A stretch of DNA of 64,000 bases. Source: Actinomadura atramentaria DSM 43919. GTDB lineage: Bacteria > Actinomycetota > Actinomycetes > Streptosporangiales > Streptosporangiaceae. The position numbers were made by a program, and so were the translations under genes. This document shows positions 1 to 7,523 of this stretch, piece after piece. Where the stretch lies: the NCBI RefSeq assembly GCF_000381885.1, contig NZ_KB907215.1, forward strand, positions 240,454 through 304,453, read 5' to 3'. The first letter of the stretch is position 1; the number at the start of each line of letters is the position of its first letter. Below the pieces are notes generated by a model that was given only the letters and a program-made list of their open reading frames with translations, did not search any database and had not been told where the DNA came from.

Positions 1-92
1 CCGCCGTTGTCGTCGCTGCCGCAGGCGGTCAGGGCGAGCGCCCCCGCCAGGACGACGCCGCCGAGGGCGGCGAGCCGGGAACCGTTCTTCAC
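1..92 (-). CDS. pstS: Secreted lipoprotein N-terminus, probably phosphate-binding PstS (partial)
   Basis: Only the first 30 codons are inside the window; the gene runs off the left edge. It starts at a GTG at 92, preceded by AGGAG at 101-105 with 8 nt spacing. The peptide has a lysine near the start, a hydrophobic run, and the lipobox LTAC with the cysteine at residue 24, followed by GSDDNG. This is a lipoprotein signal peptide, so the product should be anchored outside the membrane. The PstS identity is inferred from two things: the next gene upstream is mshD, which in many actinomycetes sits beside the pst phosphate ABC transporter genes, and a PHO-box-like repeat lies in the promoter region. 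Any other solute-binding lipoprotein would fit the visible residues. Confidence 0.6.
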   Translation of the reverse strand, partial: MKNGSRLAALGGVVLAGALALTACGSDDNG

Positions 93-218
93 CGGAGGGT
101 CTCCTCTTGAGTCTGCTTCGTCAGCGGCGCCTCCGGGGCGGGTTGCGGACGGGTGTCCGCGGCCGGGGTGCGCCGTCACAAAGGACGCTAAGCAGGCGAA
201 GTGACCAGACCCCCCGAT

Positions 219-240
219 CCAGATGAACGGGACATGAACG
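219..240 (-). promoter_or_regulatory. PHO-box-like direct repeat (candidate PhoP site) upstream of the PstS-like gene
   Basis: Read on the minus strand there are two adjacent 11-nt units, GTTCATGTCCC and GTTCATCTGGA, matching the direct-repeat form of actinomycete PhoP boxes (GTTCA-type units with 11-nt period). A third single unit, GTTCATCTGGC, lies at 285-295. The tandem repeat is about 125 nt upstream of the GTG start. This suggests activation by PhoR-PhoP under phosphate limitation; PhoRP itself is not in the window. Confidence 0.6.
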
Positions 241-427
241 GAAACCGCGAGGCCGCCGAAGAATGCCCCGCCGTCCCGTGACCGCCAGATGAACGCCCAG
301 CTCAGACCGCCACGAACCCCCCGATTTCCCTACGTTCCAGACACTCAGGGGACACACCTGCGGCCCGCTCCGGCCTCCGGCGGGCCGGGCGGCTCGGCGG
401 GATCGCGGAGGCGACCGACCGGTCTCG

Positions 428-1291
428 TCAGGGGGTTCCGTACATGACATCCACGGCGTGGCGGGTGAAGCCGAGGGATTCGTAGAGGCGGACGGCGGCG
501 GCGTTGGACTCGTCCACGTACAGCAGGACGGACGGGACGCCGCGGTCGCGCAGGTGGTGCAGGCCGACGAGGGTCAGGGCGCGGCCGAGGCCGAGGCCCT
601 GCGCGGACGGGTCGACGCCGACGACGTAGACCTCGCCGAGGCCGTCCGGGTGGATCTTCGTCCAGTGGAAGCCGACGAGGTCGCCGTCTCGTTCCGCGAG
701 GAAGAACCCGGCGGGGTCGAACCAGTCCTCGGCCTCGCGGTCGGCGAGGTCGCCGGCGGTCCATGAGCCCTGCTCGGGGTGGTGGGCGAACGCGCGGGCG
801 TTGACGCCGAGCCAGGCTTCCTCGTCCCTGCCCGGTTGGAACGTGCGTACGGTCACGCCCTCGGCGAGGCTCGGCGTCGGCGGCGCGTCGGCGGCGGGGC
901 GGCGCATCTGGAACAGCGCGCGGACGCGTTCCATCCCGGCGGCTTCGGCGAGCGCGGCGGCGGCCGGAAGGTCGCCGTGCGCCCAGACGCGCAGCGGGCC
1001 GCCCGCGTCGGCGCGAACCGCGTCCAGCAGCGCGCGGCCGTGGCCGCGGCGGCGGTGCGCCGGGTGGACGACGAGTTCGGCGGACGCGTCCTCGCCGTCC
1101 GCGGCCGGGTCGAGATGCGCGTAACCGACGACCGCGCCGTCCTCCAGGACGACACGGCCCGGCCGCCCGCCCCGAAGCGCGATCATCGCGTGCTCCGAGA
1201 GCGGCCCGACCCCGTCCACAGCGGCCGCGATGCCCGCCAGCGCCAGCGCGTCGTCGGTCTCGTCCGCCCGCAGCCCCCGAACCTCAGCCAT
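428..1291 (-). CDS. mshD: Mycothiol synthase (two GNAT domains)
   Basis: A 287-aa acetyltransferase with two tandem GNAT folds, the architecture of MshD, which acetylates Cys-GlcN-Ins in the last step of mycothiol synthesis in the cytoplasm. The first domain has the acetyl-CoA loop VVHPAHRRRGHGRALLD; the second has VVGVDPSAQGLGLGRALT. The protein ends SLGFTRHAVDVMYGTP, typical of the family. The ATG at 1291 gives MAEVRGL and the usual family length; a GTG three codons upstream is an alternative, and no strong ribosome site separates them. The open frame continues upstream into low-complexity GC repeats that look non-coding. Its place beside a PstS-like gene is a common actinobacterial arrangement. 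Confidence 0.93.
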   Translation of the reverse strand: MAEVRGLRADETDDALALAGIAAAVDGVGPLSEHAMIALRGGRPGRVVLEDGAVVGYAHLDPAADGEDASAELVVHPAHRRRGHGRALLDAVRADAGGPLRVWAHGDLPAAAALAEAAGMERVRALFQMRRPAADAPPTPSLAEGVTVRTFQPGRDEEAWLGVNARAFAHHPEQGSWTAGDLADREAEDWFDPAGFFLAERDGDLVGFHWTKIHPDGLGEVYVVGVDPSAQGLGLGRALTLVGLHHLRDRGVPSVLLYVDESNAAAVRLYESLGFTRHAVDVMYGTP

Positions 1292-2204
1292 GATCGCCAC
1301 CCTACGCCCGCCCTTCCGTCCCGAACCGCCCCAGCCCACCCCACGCATCCCGAACCCGCCCAACCACCCCAGCCCACCCCGCAGCATCCCCCGCACCGCC
1401 CCGGACCACCCGGCCCCCCGCCGCCCCCCGCCGCCTCGCCCCGCGCCGGACCGCGCCGGACCGCGCCGGACCGCGCCGGACCGCGCCGTACGTCCGAGGC
1501 TGGACCACGCTACGCGGTCCGGGCCGCGCTGGACCGGGCCGCGCTGGACCGGGCTGCGCCACCGGGCCGGGCCGGGCCGGACGTGCCGCACGTCCGGGGC
1601 CGGGCCGCGCCACGCGGGCCGTGCCGCGCGGTCCGGACGGTCGGCGGCCATGCGGCGTGGTGATGGCGGGGCGCCCCTGCGCCGCGCCGGGCTGCAGGGC
1701 ACTGGAATGCCCCGGGCCGCATCGCGCCGCCCTGGCCGGGTCGCGGCGTGCCGGGCTTGGCGGGCCGCGCTAGACCGCGCCGCACTGCGCCGCGCCGCGC
1801 CGACCGAACCGCGACAAGCCGAACCGCGCCGAACCGACCCGCGCAGTGCCGGATTGAGCGGCGCCGGACCGGACCGACCGCGACAAGCCGCGCCGGACCG
1901 TACAGGACCACACCAAGCCGGACAGTGCCGGACTGGACCGGATCGCCGGGCCGGACTGGGGGGCCTGACTGGGCGGAGCCGGACCGCCCGCGTCGCGCCG
2001 GGCCGGGTCAAGCTGCGGTGGGTCAGGTCGGGAGGTGTCGGATGGCCCCCGTCCAGCGCCGAGCCGCTGCGCAGATCCCGGACTGGGTTTGTTGGATCGA
2101 GCCGCGAGTCGCGGAGGGGCGGTGGCCGTTTCGGGCGACGAGGCGGGGCGGCGGTCAGGGGTTTTGCGGCGTTTCGAAGCCGCCAGGTGCGCTGCTGGCG
2201 GGGG
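1292..2204. other. Gene-free, GC-repeat stretch between mshD and the DUF1348 gene
   Basis: About 910 bp with no credible gene. All six frames are largely open because of extreme GC content, but the translations are Arg/Pro/Ala-rich without recognisable domains, and the DNA is made of short degenerate repeats of the CGCCGGACC type. It presumably carries the mshD promoter near its left end; no clear -10/-35 boxes were identified. Confidence 0.6.
1441..1550. repeat. Short GC tandem repeats (10-mer and 15-mer)
   Basis: A 10-bp unit, ccgcgccgga, is repeated almost five times in a row at 1441-1488. A little further on the 15-mer gggccgcgctggacc occurs twice back to back (1521-1550). Looser variants continue to about 2000. 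This looks like slippage-generated simple sequence. Confidence 0.85.
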
Positions 2205-2666
2205 CTATTGAAGCGGGATGTCGATCTCGCGTTCGGTCTGCGGGCGGGGACCGTGGATGCGTCTGTCTGCTTCTTCGATGGCGACGTCGTTAATGCTCGC
2301 CTCACGGCGTCGCATCAGGCCGTGCTCGTCGAACTCCCAGAGTTCGTTGCCATAGCTCCGCCACCATTGCCCGTCCGCGTCGTGCCACTCGTACTGGAAG
2401 CGGACGGCGATCCGGTCGTCATCGAACGCCCAGAGGCTCTTGCGCAGTGCGTAGTCCAGTTCGCGTGCCCACTTGCGGATCAGGAAGGCGATGATCTCGT
2501 CCCGGCCGCTGATGAACGTGTCCCGGTTCCGCCACTGGGAGTCCGGCGTGTAGGCCGATGCGACGCGGTGCGGGTCGCGGGTGTTCCACGCGTCCTCAGC
2601 GGCTTGGACCTTCTGCTGGGCGGTTTCGCGCGTGAATGGTGGGACGGGCGGACGATCTTCGGGCAC
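2205..2666 (-). CDS. DUF1348 / NTF2-like family protein
   Basis: A 153-aa cytoplasmic protein whose whole length matches the DUF1348 branch of the NTF2/SnoaL-like fold: [20 protein letters not shown], then the Arg/Trp-rich core [16 protein letters not shown], then [19 protein letters not shown]. These proteins form cone-shaped alpha+beta barrels; their substrate is generally unknown. The GTG at 2666 follows GGGGGAG closely and gives the family length. It is divergent from a TetR regulator, with two matching palindromes between them, so it is probably that regulator's main target. Nothing in the sequence reveals its chemistry. Confidence 0.85.
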   Translation of the reverse strand: MPEDRPPVPPFTRETAQQKVQAAEDAWNTRDPHRVASAYTPDSQWRNRDTFISGRDEIIAFLIRKWARELDYALRKSLWAFDDDRIAVRFQYEWHDADGQWWRSYGNELWEFDEHGLMRRREASINDVAIEEADRRIHGPRPQTEREIDIPLQ

Positions 2667-2681
2667 AGCTCCCCCTAGGTT

Positions 2682-2733
2682 GAGAACGATCGTTCTCGAT
2701 GTGAGACGACTAAGGTAGAGAACGCCCGTTCTC
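2682..2733. promoter_or_regulatory. Two palindromic TetR operators
   Basis: Two 16-bp palindromes of the same design lie between the divergent genes: GAGAACGATCGTTCTC at 2682-2697 and GAGAACGCCCGTTCTC at 2718-2733. Arms GAGAACG/CGTTCTC are identical and the centres are 36 bp apart. They are the obvious binding sites for the TetR protein encoded at 2752. Confidence 0.85.
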
Positions 2734-2751
2734 AACGTCAAGGAGCTTCGG

Positions 2752-3384
2752 ATGCCCGCGCCGATCACCGAGGAGCAGACACGGCTCGACCGCGCAGCGT
2801 TGCTGGACGCGGCAGAAGGGCTGTTCTACGAGCGGGGAATCCAGGCGGTCGGCATGGACGAGGTCCGGGCGGCGTCGGGCCTGCCGCTCAAGCGGATCTA
2901 CCGGCTCTACGCCGCCAAGGACGATCTGGTGGTGGCCGTGCTCAGACGCCGGGACGAGCGCTGGCGGGGAAACCTGGCGACCTACGTGGAGCAGGCGCAG
3001 GACCCCCGCGAACGAGTCCTGCGGGTCTTCGAGTGGCTGGCCGACTGGTTCGCCGAGCCGGGCTTCCGCGGCTGCGCGTGGATAAACGCGCACGGAGAAC
3101 TCAGCCCGTCGTCCCCGGCGGTGCTGGCCGAAGTCCGCTCCCACAAGCAGGCGTTCCACGACCAGATCACCGAATGGGTCCGCGCCACCGGCGCGCGCCA
3201 GGCCGAGCCGATCTTCCTGCTCGCCGAAGGTGCGATCGTGACGGCCGGCATCACCGCCGACCCGGCCCCGGCCCACCACGCCCGCACAGCCGCCGCAGCC
3301 CTGCTCAACGCGGGGCGCTACCCCCGCCGGGAGCACCGCCACGGCCCCGGCCGGGCCTGCCCCGGCCACTTCGGCACGCCTTGA
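2752..3384 (+). CDS. TetR-family transcriptional regulator
   Basis: A 210-aa repressor. The N-terminal helix-turn-helix is clear: [21 protein letters not shown], then [22 protein letters not shown], residues about 15-60. The C-terminal ligand domain contains ARGxWIN-like residues ([11 protein letters not shown]) seen in the LmrA/YxaF-like branch of TetR proteins that sense small aromatic or lipophilic molecules. The ATG at 2752 follows AAGGAG. It is divergent from the DUF1348 gene and probably represses both that gene and itself through the palindromes at 2682-2733. The C-terminal tail ([18 protein letters not shown]) is low complexity. The inducer is unknown. Confidence 0.92.
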   Translation: MPAPITEEQTRLDRAALLDAAEGLFYERGIQAVGMDEVRAASGLPLKRIYRLYAAKDDLVVAVLRRRDERWRGNLATYVEQAQDPRERVLRVFEWLADWFAEPGFRGCAWINAHGELSPSSPAVLAEVRSHKQAFHDQITEWVRATGARQAEPIFLLAEGAIVTAGITADPAPAHHARTAAAALLNAGRYPRREHRHGPGRACPGHFGTP

Positions 3385-3496
3385 GAACAACCGGGTTCCG
3401 CAGGGGCGCACGAAGCGCCGGTCACGGATTCCAGGGGGCCGGGAAGGCTACACACGGGCATGGGACGGAACATGGCCTCATCCGTAGAAGCGACGG

Positions 3497-4273
3497 CTAC
3501 CCGGTTGAGCTTTGCCGCTCGCCGTAGCTGAGGTGCTGTCCTTCCTTGGTGACCTCGATGCGCAGTTCGTCGTGGGACTCGGTCGCGCGCTGCTCAGCCT
3601 GCGGGACTCCGTGGCCACGCAGGGGCATGAAGTACGCGTTGCCCTGCACTCGGCCGCGAGCGACGTTCGCGGACACGGTGAAGACGAGCAGCGCGTCCAC
3701 GTGCCCCTCGCCGGTATAGGGGGTCACGATGAGGCCGCCTTCGGCGCACTGCTCCACCCACGCGAACGGGAGGCGCCGGACCGCCGCCGTGGAAATGACG
3801 CGGTCGAACGGCGCGTGGTCGAGCGCGCCGTGCTCTCCATCACCGGCGACGACGAGGACGTTCCCGTATCCCGCATTCCGCAGGTTCGCGCGCGCCTGGG
3901 CGGCGATGTCGCCGTCCATCTCCACCGAGACGACGTCGGCGCCGAGCGCGGCGAGGCGGGCCGCGTTCCAGCCGGTCCCGGTCCCGATCTCCAGGACCCT
4001 CATGCCCGGCTCCAAGCGCAACGCCGCGATCATTCGCGCCATCACGGTCGGCGCCGACGAGGACGACGACGGCCAGATACCGTCCTTGAGCTGTGTGACC
4101 ACGGCATCGTCCGCCACGACGACCTGATTCCACACGGCCGGGTCGTCCCGCCGCGACACGCGCCGCCACGTCCCATCCGTCAGGAGCCAGATGTCATCCG
4201 GGATGAAAACACGGCGATCAACAGCGGGAAGCGCAGGAAAAATCACCGGACCCGCAGTCATTTCACGCCGCAT
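3497..4273 (-). CDS. PCMT-type SAM-dependent methyltransferase
   Basis: A 258-aa protein related to protein-L-isoaspartate O-methyltransferase. It has the SAM-binding motif I VLEIGTGTGWNAARLAALG, the acidic motif VVSVEMDGDIAAQAR, and the downstream DRVISTAAVRRLPFAWVEQ. The N-terminal VDRRVFIPDDIWL is typical of actinobacterial PCMT-like enzymes that accompany peptide-modification or DUF397 loci. Homologues as I recall them carry a longer C-terminus after the TxxGQxxW-like motif; here the protein stops at TKEGQHLSYGERQSSTG, so it may be slightly truncated. It lies 6 nt downstream of the last DUF397 gene and is probably cotranscribed. Substrate unknown; ATG codons at 4273 or 4261 are both possible starts. 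Confidence 0.8.
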   Translation of the reverse strand: MRREMTAGPVIFPALPAVDRRVFIPDDIWLLTDGTWRRVSRRDDPAVWNQVVVADDAVVTQLKDGIWPSSSSSAPTVMARMIAALRLEPGMRVLEIGTGTGWNAARLAALGADVVSVEMDGDIAAQARANLRNAGYGNVLVVAGDGEHGALDHAPFDRVISTAAVRRLPFAWVEQCAEGGLIVTPYTGEGHVDALLVFTVSANVARGRVQGNAYFMPLRGHGVPQAEQRATESHDELRIEVTKEGQHLSYGERQSSTG

Positions 4274-4279
4274 GACCGA

Positions 4280-4483
4280 TTACAGGACATCGAAACCATC
4301 TTTGCGGATGCGCTCAACGATAGTCGCGAAGGCGGCGCGGTCCAGCTTTATCATGCCCATTACCGGGGACTTCGAGTCACGGATCGCAATCATGTCGGAA
4401 GTTCTCGCGAGTTCAACACATGCGCCATTCTGAGTCGTGTAACTCGCCTTCCGCCAATGCACCGTCTCACGATTATCGAGCAC
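4280..4483 (-). CDS. DUF397 protein 6 of 6 (IKLDRAAF subtype)
   Basis: A 67-aa DUF397 protein: HWRKASYTTQNGACVELA, then IAIRDSKSP, then MIKLDRAAFATIVERIR. DUF397 proteins are small partners of Scr1/WhiJ-type XRE regulators in actinomycetes. The GTG at 4483 was chosen because GGAGG lies 7 nt upstream (4491-4495) and it gives the same length as its siblings. Its C-terminal half belongs to the lysine-rich subtype shared with the gene at 4891, unlike the VLVFGRGA subtype of the other four. It is followed 6 nt later by the methyltransferase. Confidence 0.88.
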   Translation of the reverse strand: MLDNRETVHWRKASYTTQNGACVELARTSDMIAIRDSKSPVMGMIKLDRAAFATIVERIRKDGFDVL

Positions 4484-4648
4484 GACAAACCCTCCGTGAT
4501 CTGAAGCCCAAACGGTCGACCCCATAGATGACGCTGGACTCGGGTGCCATCGCCGAACAAGCGAACCACGGTTACGAGTCGAGACCTACCCGGCGAGGGC
4601 TTTCAGCAACGCCGCCGAACACGCTCGCGCGCACCGCGACGACCTGCG

Positions 4649-4849
4649 CTACGACTCGTGGTGGCCGTCGCGGATGCGGGCGGCCAAGTCTGCCATCGCA
4701 CCACGACCGAATACGAGGACCGGGCCGTCCGGATCACGCGAATCACGGACACCCACGCCGGACACGAGGTCGGCTATTTCAACGCACTCGCCAGTGTTGC
4801 TGGAGTAACTGGACTTCCGCCAAACGTGATGGAGCCGCTGGTCCGGCAT
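4649..4849 (-). CDS. DUF397 protein 5 of 6 (VLVFGRGA subtype)
   Basis: A 66-aa DUF397 protein: VWRKSSYSSNTGECVEIADL, GVGVRDSRDPDGPVLVFGRG, then AMADLAARIRDGHHES. The ATG at 4849 sits 9 nt after GAGAGG and gives the family length; an ATG at 4894 would overlap the stop of the upstream DUF397 gene and is a possible longer start. Its 3' flank (about 4575-4650) resembles the 3' flank of the gene at 5278, showing that these copies arose by segmental duplication. Probable partner of the regulator at 6162-7025. Confidence 0.88.
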   Translation of the reverse strand: MPDQRLHHVWRKSSYSSNTGECVEIADLVSGVGVRDSRDPDGPVLVFGRGAMADLAARIRDGHHES

Positions 4850-4890
4850 CTTGGTATGCCTCTCGGTCATCGACGGCCGAAGTGCCGCCA

Positions 4891-5091
4891 TCACAGGTCT
4901 AGGTTGCCCGTGCGGACGTCCTTCACGACAGCCGCGAAGGCGGCGCGGTCGAGCTTGATCACGCCAGTCTCAGGAGCCTTGGAGTCACGGATTCCGACAG
5001 CGCCCGCGATATCTGCCATCTCGACGCACGCGGTCTTTTGAAGTGAGCGAGTGGCCTTCCGCCAGTTCGTGGCCTTGCGACCATCGGGCAC
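4891..5091 (-). CDS. DUF397 protein 4 of 6 (IKLDRAAF subtype)
   Basis: A 66-aa DUF397 protein: NWRKATRSLQKTACVEMADI, AVGIRDSKAPETG, then VIKLDRAAFAAVVKDVR. The GTG at 5091 is preceded by GGAGG with 7 nt spacing. It shares the IKLDRAAF core with the gene at 4280, so two DUF397 subtypes alternate along the array. The following DUF397 gene begins within or just after its end, so the two are translationally close. Confidence 0.88.
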   Translation of the reverse strand: MPDGRKATNWRKATRSLQKTACVEMADIAGAVGIRDSKAPETGVIKLDRAAFAAVVKDVRTGNLDL

Positions 5092-5277
5092 GCCAACACC
5101 TCCGCGATCTGGAGACCAGCCGTTGGCCTCGCGAAGAGCACCGGGGGTGGATGGCGCTCAGCCCGAGCGCCATCCCCGATCCAGCACATCACGACCCACG
5201 GCCAAGAGTCGAGACGCCCCAGCGGATACCTTCAGTAGCGCGCATGGACGCGCCCGCGAGCGCTGGGACGGCCTGCG

Positions 5278-5481
5278 CTACAGCTCGTGGATGCCGTCGC
5301 GGATGCGGCCCGCGAGGTCGGCCACCGCGGCGCGGCCGAACAACAGCACCGGGCCATCCGGGTCCCGCGAATCACGAACACCGACACCCGATCCGAAGTC
5401 GGCCAACTCGACGCACGACCCCCTTGGCGTCGACCTGCTGCTCTTACGCCATTGCACCCGAACATACTGCTGCTTCGGCAC
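5278..5481 (-). CDS. DUF397 protein 3 of 6 (VLLFGRAA subtype)
   Basis: A 67-aa DUF397 protein: VQWRKSSRSTPRGSCVELAD, GVGVRDSRDPDGPVLLFGRA, then AVADLAGRIRDGIHEL. It starts at a GTG (5481) with GGGAG 5 nt upstream. Both its start and its stop lie exactly 330 bp from those of the next copy at 5608, the first step of a tandem triplication. Confidence 0.9.
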   Translation of the reverse strand: MPKQQYVRVQWRKSSRSTPRGSCVELADFGSGVGVRDSRDPDGPVLLFGRAAVADLAGRIRDGIHEL

Positions 5482-5583
5482 GTTCGCTCCCGTAAGGTAA
5501 CCGTTCGCGTACAGATTGCTCGTTCTCTAACGTGGCCGAAGCGACGGGCTGACGCTAGCGCGTGGATCTACTGCTGGACTGGA

Positions 5584-5913
5584 GGTGCTAGAACACTCGC
5601 GAAACCGCTACAGCTCGTGGAGGCCAGCGCGGATGCGGGCCGCGAGGTCGGTCACCGCACCGCGACCGAACACCAGCACCGGCCCAGCCGGGTTCTTCGA
5701 GTCGCGGAAGCCGATCTCACCAGCGAGCGCCGCGAGTTCCACGCAAGCACCGCCCTGGTTTGACCTACTACTTTTGCGCCACTGCGCCCGTACGTACTGC
5801 GACTCCGACATGTTCACTCCCTGGGCATCCGTTCGACTACGGCTTGCTGGTTCTTTGATGCGACCGAAACGTCGAGTCGGATACTAACGCGGGGGTCGGG
5901 AGTCGAGATTGAG
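5584..5913. repeat. 330-bp tandem repeat unit (central copy of three)
   Basis: The segment GGTGCTAGAACACTCGCGA, followed by AACCGCTACA, at 5584 recurs nearly unchanged at 5914. The sequence GCTACAGCTCGTGG at 5277-5290 recurs at 5607-5620. DUF397 stop codons fall at 5278, 5608 and 5938, and starts at 5481, 5811 and 6141, all exactly 330 bp apart. The non-coding spacers are also recognisably homologous (5482-5580 against 5812-5912). The central copy is marked; flanking copies extend from about 5250 to 6160. Confidence 0.88.
5608..5811 (-). CDS. DUF397 protein 2 of 6 (VLVFGRGA subtype)
   Basis: A 67-aa DUF397 protein: RAQWRKSSRSNQGGACVELA, EIGFRDSKNPAGPVLVFGRG, then AVTDLAARIRAGLHEL. The ATG at 5811 has GGGAG 6 nt upstream and was preferred to the GTG at 5817 that overlaps it. 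It is the middle member of the 330-bp tandem triplication. Confidence 0.9.
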   Translation of the reverse strand: MSESQYVRAQWRKSSRSNQGGACVELAALAGEIGFRDSKNPAGPVLVFGRGAVTDLAARIRAGLHEL

Positions 5914-5937
5914 GGTGCTAGAACACTCACGAAACCG

Positions 5938-6141
5938 CTACAAGTCGTGAAAGCCGTTGCGGATATGGACCGCGAGGTCAGCCATAGCACTGCGAACGAA
6001 GATCAGCACTGGACCATCTGGGTCCTGTGAATCACGAACGCCCACGCCCGACACGAGGTCGGCCAGCTCAACACAAGAGCCGGTCTCGTTCGACCTTGTT
6101 GCTTTCCGCCACTCGTGACTACGGTGCTGCGGATGGCGCAT
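5938..6141 (-). CDS. DUF397 protein 1 of 6, adjacent to the regulator
   Basis: A 67-aa DUF397 protein: HEWRKATRSNETGSCVELAD, GVGVRDSQDPDGPVLIFVRS, then AMADLAVHIRNGFHDL. AGGAG at about 6151-6155 directly abuts the ATG at 6150 and lies 9 nt from the ATG at 6141, so 6141 is the better start and gives the same 67 aa as its neighbours. It begins about 20 nt after the stop of the XRE regulator and is the usual operon partner of such a gene. Confidence 0.9.
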   Translation of the reverse strand: MRHPQHRSHEWRKATRSNETGSCVELADLVSGVGVRDSQDPDGPVLIFVRSAMADLAVHIRNGFHDL

Positions 6142-6161
6142 GTCTTGCATCTCCTAGTGCC

Positions 6162-7025
6162 CTAGAGTCGCTCCGCCGCAGCGGAGATCGCCGCCATGCT
6201 ATCGCTCGGATCGAGCGCGACACCTTGCAGGTGCTGGAACCCGACCTTAAAGCGGGCGACGTCTTCGGGTTCCTCAACCATCAGTTCACCAGCGAGGTTC
6301 TCGGTGTACGCAGCATCCGGGTCCATCGGCTCCGGAAACTCCAGGATCGCGAACGCCCCCGACATCCCGGGGTGCGATCCCTTCGCGAACGGCACGACCT
6401 GGATGGTCACTTTGGGCATCTCGGACGCTACCTGGAGCACGTGTCGAAGCTGGTCGCGCAGTACGTCACGCCCTCCGATCTGCCGGTGGAGCGCGGCTTC
6501 ATCGACGATGGCCCAGAGCCGGAGCGGATCATCGCCGTTGAGGAGCTTCTGGCGTTCGACGCGGATCGCGGCGCGCTTCTCGATCACATCCTCCGGCAGC
6601 TCCGCAGGCCCGTTCGTCATGACCGCGCGGGCGTAGTCGATCGTCTGAAGCAGGCCGTGGAACATCAGAGGCTCGAAGGTCAGCACGGTGGCGGCCTCGG
6701 CCTCCAACCCGATCAGCGTCGTGTAGTCCTCGCTGAGCATGTTCCGGTACTCGTGCCACCATCCTTTCTCTCGACCACGTCGCGCCAGTTCGAGCAGGTA
6801 CTCACGCTGCTGGGGTGTCGCGCCGTAGAGGTCGCAGAGATCCCGCACGTTCTGCGGGTTCGGGCGGGTCCACTCGCCGCGCTCCATCTTCGTCAGTCGT
6901 CCGCCCGACCAGTTGAGGCGCTTTGTCGCTTCGGCGCTGGTCAAGCCTGCCTGGGCGCGCATAGCCCGCAGCTCGGCCGACAAGCGGCGTCGCCGAAGCG
7001 TGGGGCTATTACGTCGCCCTGCCAT
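6162..7025 (-). CDS. XRE-family regulator with DUF5753 (Scr1/WhiJ type)
   Basis: A 287-aa DNA-binding protein. The N-terminal helix-turn-helix (about residues 15-75) reads ELRAMRAQAGLTSAEATKRL, then WSGGRLTKMERGEW. The rest is the DUF5753 domain: EAEAATVLTFEPLMFHGLLQ, TIDYARAVM, VDEAALHRQIGG and VTIQVVPFAKGSHPGMSGAF. Such regulators pair with DUF397 proteins and control development or secondary metabolism in streptomycetes (WhiJ and relatives). The start has GGAGGAG 7 nt upstream. The six DUF397 genes downstream on the same strand make this an unusually amplified version of the pair. Confidence 0.93.
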   Translation of the reverse strand: MAGRRNSPTLRRRRLSAELRAMRAQAGLTSAEATKRLNWSGGRLTKMERGEWTRPNPQNVRDLCDLYGATPQQREYLLELARRGREKGWWHEYRNMLSEDYTTLIGLEAEAATVLTFEPLMFHGLLQTIDYARAVMTNGPAELPEDVIEKRAAIRVERQKLLNGDDPLRLWAIVDEAALHRQIGGRDVLRDQLRHVLQVASEMPKVTIQVVPFAKGSHPGMSGAFAILEFPEPMDPDAAYTENLAGELMVEEPEDVARFKVGFQHLQGVALDPSDSMAAISAAAERL

Positions 7026-7274
7026 GAGTTGTCTCCTCCGCTCACGTTGAGTCAGCGATCTAGCTTGCCACCTCTGCCGCGACCCTGCGATGCGGTCATA
7101 TCGACATGATTCAGTCGCGTTGAAACTATCGTCTTGAAAATTTCCTCTACGGCTCTCATGCTTGGGGGCATACCGAGGTCCCGGCCGGGTTGGTCGTGTG
7201 GTTGCGGTGACGCCTGCGGGCTCGCCGTGGCGTGCGCGGGCGCGGCCGGGGCGTCCAGCAGCCAAGGAGCAACC

Positions 7275-7523
7275 ATGTGCGAAGCGCTCTCCGGCCTCCG
7301 GGCCGTCTGGCCCGGCTGGTCCTTCTGGTCCAGCCGACACGGCGCGCTGATCTGCGCCACCCGCCGCCGCTACCTCACCGACCACGACTCCCGGCGCGGC
7401 CTGGCCGCCACGCTCGTCGCCAACGGCCCGGACGACCTGCGCGCCCAGCTCGAAGCGCAGGAGTCCATCGAGCTGACGGACCGCGAACCGCGTCCGAACC
7501 CGGCGCGGCGCGTCCCCGCCTGA
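7275..7523 (+). CDS. Small conserved-type hypothetical protein
   Basis: An 82-aa cytoplasmic protein, divergent from the XRE/DUF397 operon. The ATG at 7275 follows AAGGAG with 6 nt spacing. It begins MCEALSGLRAVWPGWSFW and continues SSRHGALICATRRRYL; short proteins with a PGW...ATR core are common next to Scr1-type regulators in actinomycetes, but no function is known to me. The C-terminus is polar (LTDREPRPNPARRVPA). The frame is open further upstream, but the strong ribosome site decides the start. Confidence 0.65.
   Translation: MCEALSGLRAVWPGWSFWSSRHGALICATRRRYLTDHDSRRGLAATLVANGPDDLRAQLEAQESIELTDREPRPNPARRVPA

Noticed and set aside
1292-2305. N-terminal extension of mshD
   Set aside because: Open only because of GC repeats; it would add about 340 patternless residues to a protein whose family length is reached at 1291.
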